Of a stretch of 12,999 nt of DNA, positions 6,892 to 12,999 are shown piece after piece. The stretch is taken from contig NZ_DGUN01000070.1 in NCBI RefSeq assembly GCF_002395745.1, positions 1 to 12,999 on the forward strand, read 5' to 3'. The stretch's first letter is position 1. Each line of letters opens with the position of its first letter. The notes under the pieces are model-generated. The model had not been told where the DNA came from, did no database searches, and saw only the letters and a list, made by a program, of their open reading frames with translations. Made by a program: the position numbers and the translations under genes. This stretch comes from Fibrobacter sp. UBA4309 (GTDB lineage: Bacteria; Fibrobacterota; Fibrobacteria; Fibrobacterales; Fibrobacteraceae).

Positions 6892-8670
6892 CTAGAACAT
6901 TACCCTGTAAGGGATTTGCCTGTCGAAACGGCGGCCCTTCAGGTCGCGGTAGTTTTTATGCGTCGCCCCGCGCATATCGGCAGGGCGTGCACGACGAAGG
7001 TCCCGTATCACGGTTGTCGAATCCTTCGCCGTAGAATCGCCCGCGACAATGGACGTCGTGTCGGTCGCGGAGGTATCGCGCGCAGTCGTGTCCTGCGGCT
7101 GCACAGTCGAAGTATCCGTGCCCGCGCCGGCAGATTTTTCCACAAGCACCTCGACGCGGCCCGTATATTCGGTACCGTCATTCCCCTTCACGGTATACTT
7201 GAACGAGGCAAGTCCGCTGAAATTCGCCTTGGGCGCAAACTTTGCCGTATAGCCGTCACCCGCAAGTTCCACGGTTCCATTCTCCGCAGCAGACACGCTG
7301 TAGGTCGGCGATACATCCTTGAACCCGCGCGTAATCGTGCGCAGGTCAAAATCGATGGACTTGCCGCCCGCAGCCGTCGCATGCATGGCTCCCAGCCAGT
7401 TGATATACTTCTCGATGCGCACGTAGCCATCGCTTTCCTTGGTCATGGCATCGTCTTTTGACTTGTCATAACCCATCGCCTCTTCGAAGTAATCCGGCAT
7501 GCCGTCCTTGTCGGAATCGGTCGCGGCCTTCCCCGCAATCACCTCTCCCCAGCCGTTATTGATTTTGATTCCCATGGCGCCAACGCTTTTCACCAGGGCT
7601 CCTTCCTTCCCAAGTGTCCCCACCTGGTGCCATATCAGGGAATCAATGTCGTCGTACGGGAGCACGCCGCTCTGTGACGTCACGTAGCGCCAAGCGCTAG
7701 CCGCATTGAGCATTGGGCCGCTCGTCGTAAGTTCGCTCCAAGGTTTCGAAAGTTCCTCGCCCACACCCTGGTAGTAGTAAATGCTTGAAGGCCCGCCGTT
7801 CAGTTTTCCGTCGCGGTCCGTGTCGATCATGTTGCCGCTCGCGTAGATGCTCTGGTTCTTGTCTACCTGGAACCACGGGTTACTCCCCTTCGGGCCATAG
7901 ACAAAGTAATTATTCACGATATCGTGATTGAAATGCGCGCTCGTATGTGTCGTGTAGCCCGCCTCGAAGTTGTAGAGGATGTTGTTCACGAACACGTCGT
8001 TAATCTTGTCAAGCGGGTTACGGTTGTGCGTGTTCACGAAGGCGTTGTAGTACCAAGCCCAAGTGCCATCCACCGACTCAATGTGCGCACCGAACTGCTG
8101 CCCGATGGGGTTTGCAATCAGCGAGTTCTGCACCGTAATGCCCGTAACGCGGTAGCTTGCATTGTCCGAAGAACCGCCGAAGTTGTTCCACGGTGCAAGT
8201 TCCACCGAGCAGTGGTCCACAATTACGTTCTTGGAATCGTAAAGGTTGAGCGCATCATCCTTCTCGGACGCGGTATTTTCGCCCGGACGGATTCGCAGAT
8301 AGCGGATGATGATATTGCTCTGCTTGCCGGTACTGAGCTTGCCGCCGTGAATGGCGATTCCCTCGCCCGGGGCCGTCTGCCCCGCGATGGTAATGTTACT
8401 CTTGATAGAAACCGCCGTCTTGATGTTGATGACGCCACCCACGTCAAAGACCACAATACGGTTGCCCTGGCTCACCGCATCGCGGAAGGAACCCGCGCCG
8501 TCGTCGTTCAGGTTCGTCACGTGGTAAACGCTGCCGCCACGGCCACCCGTAACCTGCGCACCGAAGCCAAGCGCCTCCGGGAAAGCCAGCGGCTCGGCAC
8601 CTGCCCCGACAAAACCAAACACTGTTAGGCAAAGCGCCGAAACTGCCGTTTTTGTACCAAACATTCCCAT
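6892..8670 (-). CDS. Secreted pectate lyase, PL1 type, with Ig-like domain and basic tail
   Basis: A 592-aa extracellular enzyme expected to cleave polygalacturonate by beta-elimination. Residues 1-25 are a signal peptide (cut after AGA). The PL1 parallel beta-helix starts at GFGAQVTGGRGG (35-46), with VTNLNDDGAGSFRDAV (52-67), TIAGQTAPGEGI (94-105), VIVDHCSVEL (149-158) and HNRNPLD (215-221), the probable catalytic-arginine loop. A calcium-binding-type motif DSDKDGMPDYFE (385-396) follows, then an Ig/cadherin-like beta domain (about 437-512), a Thr/Ser/Asp linker (513-556) and a basic tail (557-592). Similar basic terminal domains are reported on F. succinogenes glycanases. The ATG at 8670 is chosen because AAAGGA (8680-8685) lies 9 nt before it and the protein then starts with a normal signal peptide; the ATG at 8688 has no ribosome site. 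The gene follows the other PL1 gene after a 35-bp gap. Confidence 0.88.
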   Translation of the reverse strand: MGMFGTKTAVSALCLTVFGFVGAGAEPLAFPEALGFGAQVTGGRGGSVYHVTNLNDDGAGSFRDAVSQGNRIVVFDVGGVINIKTAVSIKSNITIAGQTAPGEGIAIHGGKLSTGKQSNIIIRYLRIRPGENTASEKDDALNLYDSKNVIVDHCSVELAPWNNFGGSSDNASYRVTGITVQNSLIANPIGQQFGAHIESVDGTWAWYYNAFVNTHNRNPLDKINDVFVNNILYNFEAGYTTHTSAHFNHDIVNNYFVYGPKGSNPWFQVDKNQSIYASGNMIDTDRDGKLNGGPSSIYYYQGVGEELSKPWSELTTSGPMLNAASAWRYVTSQSGVLPYDDIDSLIWHQVGTLGKEGALVKSVGAMGIKINNGWGEVIAGKAATDSDKDGMPDYFEEAMGYDKSKDDAMTKESDGYVRIEKYINWLGAMHATAAGGKSIDFDLRTITRGFKDVSPTYSVSAAENGTVELAGDGYTAKFAPKANFSGLASFKYTVKGNDGTEYTGRVEVLVEKSAGAGTDTSTVQPQDTTARDTSATDTTSIVAGDSTAKDSTTVIRDLRRARPADMRGATHKNYRDLKGRRFDRQIPYRVMF

Positions 8671-8691
8671 AATCGACCATCCTTTCATCTT

Positions 8692-8697
8692 ATTATA
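8692..8697 (-). promoter_or_regulatory. TATAAT box between the two pectate lyase genes
   Basis: A perfect TATAAT on the - strand lies in the 35-bp gap between the two PL1 genes. A start about 7 nt downstream would fall at or inside the AAAGGA ribosome site (8680-8685), and no -35 is present at normal spacing. It is therefore a weak candidate for an internal promoter; read-through from the upstream PL1 gene is the simpler explanation. Confidence 0.2.
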
Positions 8698-8705
8698 CTA
8701 AAAAT

Positions 8706-11375
8706 TTATCGCGTCAGGTAAAAACCCCTATGTTTTCGCTGCTTCAAGAGGCGTCCCTGCGTGTCGTAAATGCGTCCAAGGCCATTTACATACTTTCTCT
8801 GCGCACGCAGCCTTAACGATGTTGTCGTGGAATCTCCTGTCGCAGTCGTATCGCCCGCGACAACAGATGTCGTGTCGTTTTCGTCTTGTCCGCCCTGCGA
8901 AGCGTTCACGGCAAGTCCCTGCGTCACGCCGATGTAGCGGCTAAAGGTATCGCCCGCGTTGTCCTTCAGTGTAAATTGCACGTAGCCCGCACCCGCAAAG
9001 CTGTCGGCGAGTTTCACCGTCAACCTGGAACCGCTCACGGTCGCCGTCACGCCGCTCGGGGCCGACACGGTGTAGGTCCCGCCGTCGTAACCGCGGGTAA
9101 ACTGCGAAAGGTCTATCACTTGGGTTTCGCCCTTCGCGAAGGTGTAGTGCGCGCGGGCCATCCATTCCAGGTAGCGCTCCAGTTCCGTCCAGCCATCGCC
9201 CAGGCGGTCCCTGTTCGCTTCGCTAAAGTCACCGCTCTTCGACTTCGGATTGTACCCGTACATATTTTCCCACCAGTCGGGAAGTCCATCGAAATCACTA
9301 TCGTAATCGTCCGCCCAGCTCACACTCGGATACGGTTCCCAACCCTTGATGTTCGCCGTATCCTTCACGTCGGTTTCGCGGTCGGGAATGCCCGCCATGC
9401 CGCCCACGGAACCCTTCATGCTATAGGATCCGTTCTTGGTCTCGTTTATCACGCGGGTATCGTGATTGTCAAGTACCGGCATGCGCTGGCCCACATCGCT
9501 CAGCACATCCTTGTAGGCGGCCTTCGCACTCTGGACAGTCGCATACGAGGCAAAGAAAGGCTTGCTGTTCCAGGGTTCCCAATCCAGCACCTGCCCGCCA
9601 GAAAGCGAATACTCGCGACCGCAATTGTCGTTGGTGCCGTCGCAGGTGAACTTGCCGCCCGCAGCCTCGAGAATATTGTTGTGGTAGTAATACGCCTGCG
9701 AACCTTTGCCCGTACCTTCGAACTGCGCACGCAATGTATAGCCGTGCAAGGTAGTGGCGGCGCCCTCCTTGTAGTAATTGCCCACGAAGTTCACCTCGTG
9801 CGCACCGCCATCGGTCACGCGGCTCACCCAGTTATAGACAACGTTGTTGAATATGTCAAGGCGACCCGCGTAGTAGCCGTTCCCGTCGAGGCCACCGCCC
9901 AGGCTCCAGTTGCGGCCCGCATTATGCGCAAGCAGGTTGTGGTGGAAACTGCCGATATCGCCGCCGATAGTCGCCGCATACCCGTGTCCCGTCCCGACAG
10001 GGTAATTCTGGTGGTCCGCAATGTTCAGCGCCTCCGAAATCAGTGTGCGCTGCAGCGTAAGGTTCTTGCCACCTCGGCTACTGAAGGCTTCGTCAATCGT
10101 CCAGCTGATGCTTGCATGGTCCAATATGCTGTGGTCGCCGCCAGTGAGCCCCATGCCGTCGTAGGTGGCACCGTAACCCAGGCGCACGCGCATGAAGCGG
10201 ATAACCATATCCTTGCCCGTGAACCCGATGGGGGCGCTCTTGATGGTAATTCCCTTGCCGGGAGCCGTCTGCCCCGCAATCGTCACGTAATCCTGATTGC
10301 AGACCAGGCGCGATTTCAGCTGGATCATTCCCGACACCTTGAACACGATGGTACGCGGGCCAATTTCTGCCGTGCACGCCTCGCGCAAGGAGCCTGCACC
10401 GTCATCGTTCAGGTTCGTCACGTACACTACCTTGCCGCCGCGGCCACCCAGGGCGTTGCGGCCATAACCTTCGGCACCATCAAACGCTAAACGCCCAGGC
10501 TTGAAAGACCAGATATTCCCTGCCGTGACCGTTCCGTTCGCATCGACCTCATCTACGCGCCAGTAGTATGTCTGGAGCGGAGTCGTACCGCTCACCTTAT
10601 ACGAACTGCCGGATTGTTCACCCTTGTAAACCGCAGTGCTCGAGGGCGTTGCCGCAAGCACAGCCGCCGAATCCGTCCCGAAATAGACGCGATGCTTTAC
10701 GGCCGACTTCGCCGCCGTCCACGAAAGCGTCAGCGCCCCGCTTTCGTGCGGAGCGTGATAATCCAAATCCGTCGGAGAAGGGCTTGTAGCCTGTGCCGCC
10801 GCATTGGGCACATTCAGTTCAAAGCCGTTCAGGGTAACCGTGCCCGTATTCAACTTTATCGCGGTCGAGGCACCCGTACCGCTTACATTAAAAGTCACGT
10901 AGGCAATCGCCGCCTCGCCTGTTGAGAGCGCACGATTCGTGGGCTTGACCGACGCCTGCTTCGAGTTGTTCACGTAGACATCGATGCTGTTACTCGCCAC
11001 CGTTCCATCAACATTGTTCAGGTACAAAAGGAGGCTGTGCGTCCCTGCCGCAAGATTCGAGAAGGTAAGAGTGATGTTCCCGCCATTTTCGACCATCACG
11101 CCGTCGCACACAAGGCGCGCATAGCTCGGGGACTGCACCCCGGCCTTGTACCAGTTGGCCTTGAGGTTCGCGCTTCCGGCGACATGCACCTTCACGCCCG
11201 AAAGCGTCGTATCTTTCGAAGCGACACCCGAAACCACCCAGGGCACGTAATTCGGTTCCGTAACCTCGCTCGAATTGCGGCCGCTCATGTCAAAATCGAC
11301 CTTGATGACGGGCGATGCGGCAAAGGCAAGCGCCGCCGAGAGGCCCAATACGCGAATAGAGTTCAAACATCCCAT
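8706..11375 (-). CDS. Large secreted pectate lyase, PL1 type, with N-terminal binding and FnIII-like domains
   Basis: An 889-aa extracellular enzyme. The signal peptide covers about 1-20 (cut near AFAA). Residues 23-190 form a beta-sandwich resembling carbohydrate-binding domains found before pectate lyases (IKVDFDMSG at the start, NWYKAG, YARLVCDGV); I cannot assign a CBM family. Residues 203-293 are fibronectin III-like (YYWRVDEVDANG, 270-281). The PL1 beta-helix starts at GAEGYGRNALGGRGGK (300-315), with VTNLNDDGAGSLREA (319-333), TIAGQTAPGKGI (365-376), DHASISWTIDEAFSSRGG (419-436) and AHNAGRNWSLGGG (483-495), whose arginine is a candidate catalytic residue. DSDFDGLPDWWE (692-703) looks calcium-binding, then an Ig-like region (about 750-820), a linker with VVAGD (838-842) and a basic tail ending GFYLTR. 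The ATG at 11375 has a strong GGAG site 6 nt upstream; an earlier in-frame GTG at 11396 lies before that site. The other PL1 gene follows. Confidence 0.88.
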   Translation of the reverse strand: MGCLNSIRVLGLSAALAFAASPVIKVDFDMSGRNSSEVTEPNYVPWVVSGVASKDTTLSGVKVHVAGSANLKANWYKAGVQSPSYARLVCDGVMVENGGNITLTFSNLAAGTHSLLLYLNNVDGTVASNSIDVYVNNSKQASVKPTNRALSTGEAAIAYVTFNVSGTGASTAIKLNTGTVTLNGFELNVPNAAAQATSPSPTDLDYHAPHESGALTLSWTAAKSAVKHRVYFGTDSAAVLAATPSSTAVYKGEQSGSSYKVSGTTPLQTYYWRVDEVDANGTVTAGNIWSFKPGRLAFDGAEGYGRNALGGRGGKVVYVTNLNDDGAGSLREACTAEIGPRTIVFKVSGMIQLKSRLVCNQDYVTIAGQTAPGKGITIKSAPIGFTGKDMVIRFMRVRLGYGATYDGMGLTGGDHSILDHASISWTIDEAFSSRGGKNLTLQRTLISEALNIADHQNYPVGTGHGYAATIGGDIGSFHHNLLAHNAGRNWSLGGGLDGNGYYAGRLDIFNNVVYNWVSRVTDGGAHEVNFVGNYYKEGAATTLHGYTLRAQFEGTGKGSQAYYYHNNILEAAGGKFTCDGTNDNCGREYSLSGGQVLDWEPWNSKPFFASYATVQSAKAAYKDVLSDVGQRMPVLDNHDTRVINETKNGSYSMKGSVGGMAGIPDRETDVKDTANIKGWEPYPSVSWADDYDSDFDGLPDWWENMYGYNPKSKSGDFSEANRDRLGDGWTELERYLEWMARAHYTFAKGETQVIDLSQFTRGYDGGTYTVSAPSGVTATVSGSRLTVKLADSFAGAGYVQFTLKDNAGDTFSRYIGVTQGLAVNASQGGQDENDTTSVVAGDTTATGDSTTTSLRLRAQRKYVNGLGRIYDTQGRLLKQRKHRGFYLTR

Positions 11376-11381
11376 ACATAA

Positions 11382-11385
11382 CTCC
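11382..11385 (-). promoter_or_regulatory. Ribosome binding site of the large pectate lyase
   Basis: GGAG within AGAAAGGAGT on the - strand sits 6 nt before the ATG at 11375-11373. It is the strongest Shine-Dalgarno sequence in the window and rules out the in-frame GTG at 11396. Confidence 0.8.
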
Positions 11386-11447
11386 TTTCTGCCCACAAAA
11401 ATACCCTCGAATTTGCTCCGGGGGTAGGGTAAAAAAAATTTCCAGTT

Positions 11448-11457
11448 GTCCGCGGAC
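11448..11457. promoter_or_regulatory. 10-bp palindrome upstream of the large pectate lyase gene
   Basis: GTCCGCGGAC is a perfect palindrome located 73 bp upstream of the large PL1 start and just downstream of the PL11 terminator (in transcription order). This is where an operator for a dimeric regulator of the PL1 pair would be expected. No regulator gene is nearby and no clear -35/-10 pair was found, so the role is a guess. Confidence 0.25.
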
Positions 11458-11478
11458 TACGGCGGGCACCTGTGGTGC

Positions 11479-11507
11479 AAAAAAACGCCCCGGCTTCCGC
11501 CGGGACG
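11479..11507 (-). terminator. Intrinsic terminator after the rhamnogalacturonan lyase gene
   Basis: On the - strand CGTCCCGGC, loop GGAA and GCCGGGGCG form a 9-bp stem with one U-G pair (11486-11507), followed directly by seven T (11479-11485). The loop is of the GNRA type. It begins 18 bp after the TAG stop of the PL11 gene, so most PL11 transcripts should end here and the two PL1 genes probably need their own promoter. Confidence 0.88.
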
Positions 11508-11525
11508 TATCGTTTAGTTAGGAAA

Positions 11526-12999
11526 CTACCGTTCTACTCTTACCTGCACCGCATTCTGCATCGTGCGACCATTGAACTTGACACGGACCATGTAGACGCC
11601 TTCGGGGAGAGCCCTGATTTCTCGGGACAAGTCAGACGCTCCTGCCGGAACATTTCTTGCAAGGCGCGCCACCTGGTGGCCAGTCATGTCAAAGAAATCC
11701 ACCTGGGCATACCCCGATTCGCGGGCAATCAGCGTACCATCTGCAAGATTCAGGTGTATTCCGGCAGCAATGCGAATGTTACCCGCAAAGTCGTCTTCTG
11801 CGGTGTAATCGCCACGGGTAAGTCCCGTCGTTCCCGAAGAGTCTCCCGCGACTTCAGCGCTCAAGGTGTCTATCGCTGAGAGTTGCGTTGAATCCTCAAA
11901 AAGCACCACGCCTTCGACATCAAAACCGATCTGATCGATGTTCGGTGCACCCGCCTCTTCCAGCGATTTCAGATAAAGCACATTCAACCCCTTCTGGAGC
12001 GAAACACCCACCGAGACGCTATCCCAGGTATCCCAATCGGCAGTGGGCTTGAACGTCAGCGAACCGACCAGGTCTTCATTCATCTTCACCATAATGCGAC
12101 GCGTATCCGTTTTGCCGTGGGCGTAGCGCAGCACCATTGTTGCATTCTTGTATTCCTTCGGCGAAACCAGGTGGTAAATGCCGTAGCTATCGAGACTGTT
12201 TTCGAAATCGTAGAATCCCGTGCCGCGGAAATTCTCGTGGTTGTCGGCAAAGGCTCCCTTTGCATCGGTCGGTACCGCCGCCTCGATATCGCTCCGAACC
12301 ATAAGAGGAGCAGGTCCCGATTCCACGACACTCAGGATGGTGAATTTTCCGTTGCGAGTCGCTTCGCCAAAGTCAGCATTCCCGCCTTTCGTCGTAATCG
12401 TATAGGTAAACTCGCCCTCGACAACGGGAGTCCCGCTAAAATAGAGCGATGATGTCGTCGCATTCCACACGGCCGTCACGCCTGCCGGGAGCCCGTCAAC
12501 ATTCGCCCCATCCGCATGCTGGATCGCGAAGGTGAACGGGACAATCGAATCACCCTTCACAATCACCTGGCTCGAACTACCTGCGCCCTGCTTGACAATC
12601 GCGGCCGCCTTCGGCGTGTTGTCGCCTATCAGCACAATGTCCGGCTTCGGGAACTTGCCCTTGTTGCCATGCAGCCAAAAACCCAGATGCGGCGGCTGGT
12701 TGTAGGCGGTATTCTGCCAGCTCATGCCATTGCGATAAACCGGATCGTGCGCAAGCGTGTACATGCGATGTTCGGTAGGCGTGGTCGTCGTGTAAATGTA
12801 AAGCTTGGAGGCTCCATCGTGCAAGATGACTTCCTCGCGCCAGTCGCCCAGAATGTCACCGCTGAAATTCGGTGTCGCCTTGGTGGTATTGCAGCTGTTG
12901 CCCTGCATCTGGAAAAGCGTATTGCTCTGTTGCTTTGCATGGTCCCACTTGCTGATGGTCGTATTGTCCAAAAGTTCGTCAAGCAGGTCACCATCCCAG
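11526..12999 (-). CDS. Rhamnogalacturonan lyase, PL11 type, with CBM35/6-like domain and T9SS-like tail (partial, N terminus missing)
   Basis: The open frame runs off the right edge; 490 residues are visible, and the TTG at 12971 is an internal leucine codon. PL11 enzymes cut the rhamnogalacturonan I backbone by beta-elimination. The visible end of the catalytic beta-propeller (1-124) shows WDGDLLDELLDN, GDILGDWREEVILHDG (47-62), HRMYTLAHDPVYR (77-89) and AYNQPPHLGFWLHG (98-111). Then come a putative Ig-like domain (about 145-223; FSGTPVVEGEFTYTI), a CBM35/CBM6-like beta-sandwich (about 228-367; YDFENSLDSYGIYHLV, LNVLYLKS, NIDQIGFDV) and a linker with EVAGDSS. The end (about 405-490) resembles a type IX secretion sorting domain: QVDFFDMTGHQVARL, then LPEGVYMVRVKF, then VQVRVER. 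It is first in transcription order of the pectinase cluster and is followed by its own terminator. Confidence 0.9.
   Translation of the reverse strand, partial: WDGDLLDELLDNTTISKWDHAKQQSNTLFQMQGNSCNTTKATPNFSGDILGDWREEVILHDGASKLYIYTTTTPTEHRMYTLAHDPVYRNGMSWQNTAYNQPPHLGFWLHGNKGKFPKPDIVLIGDNTPKAAAIVKQGAGSSSQVIVKGDSIVPFTFAIQHADGANVDGLPAGVTAVWNATTSSLYFSGTPVVEGEFTYTITTKGGNADFGEATRNGKFTILSVVESGPAPLMVRSDIEAAVPTDAKGAFADNHENFRGTGFYDFENSLDSYGIYHLVSPKEYKNATMVLRYAHGKTDTRRIMVKMNEDLVGSLTFKPTADWDTWDSVSVGVSLQKGLNVLYLKSLEEAGAPNIDQIGFDVEGVVLFEDSTQLSAIDTLSAEVAGDSSGTTGLTRGDYTAEDDFAGNIRIAAGIHLNLADGTLIARESGYAQVDFFDMTGHQVARLARNVPAGASDLSREIRALPEGVYMVRVKFNGRTMQNAVQVRVER

Noticed and set aside
8886..10490. 534-codon open frame on the + strand opposite the large pectate lyase
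   Set aside because: It is a shadow of a PL1 gene with intact motifs; the predicted protein is His/Arg/Val-rich with no domain pattern and no ribosome site.
12969..12971. TTG start for the PL11 gene at 12971
   Set aside because: The frame continues upstream with WDGDLLDEL, which belongs to the conserved PL11 catalytic region, so the gene is cut by the window edge and does not start here.

Overview
The window looks like a chromosome segment of a Fibrobacter species (phylum Fibrobacterota). The main evidence is a small lipoprotein at 3558-4232 carrying the FISUMP domain (Fibrobacter succinogenes major paralogous domain), seen as WMAENLNY, YGRLYTW, CPDGFHVP and a terminal SVRCVKD. Multidomain secreted pectinases with short, strongly basic C-terminal tails fit the same genus. 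This placement is by pattern recognition only; no search was run.

Region 1 (1-3568, + strand) is a tryptophan biosynthesis operon: the 3' end of trpE, a trpG-trpD fusion and a trpC-trpF fusion. Together they cover chorismate to indole-3-glycerol phosphate. No trpB or trpA follows. Both gaps between the trp genes hold REP-like palindromes. The trpE-trpGD gap has two copies head to head (310-365), whose differences are compensatory in the stems. The trpGD-trpCF gap has a third copy (2013-2035).

Region 2 (3558-6877) holds the FISUMP lipoprotein (- strand, tail to tail with trpCF and overlapping it by 11 bp), an AT-rich divergent promoter region, and a + strand pair. The pair is a membrane-anchored Cache-sensor/PP2C (SpoIIE/RsbU-type) phosphatase and, 16 bp downstream, an unrecognised cysteine-rich lipoprotein.

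Region 3 (6892-12999, - strand) is a pectin-degradation cluster. Transcription runs right to left: a rhamnogalacturonan lyase of the PL11 type (N terminus outside the window) with an Ig-like domain, a CBM35/CBM6-like domain and a full type IX secretion-like C-terminal domain; an intrinsic terminator; an 889-aa PL1 pectate lyase with N-terminal accessory domains; and a second PL1 pectate lyase of a different subtype. All three proteins share a Val-Ala-Gly-Asp-containing linker before their tails. The two PL1 enzymes end in short basic tails that look like condensed versions of the longer domain on the PL11 enzyme. The enzymes would act outside the cell on the backbones of homogalacturonan (PL1) and rhamnogalacturonan I (PL11).

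No tRNA, rRNA, CRISPR array, insertion sequence or prophage was seen. No gap between genes exceeds about 150 bp. The most unusual structural signal is the REPIN-like element in the trp operon, followed by the shared linker and tail modules of the pectinases and the phosphatase/lipoprotein pair.
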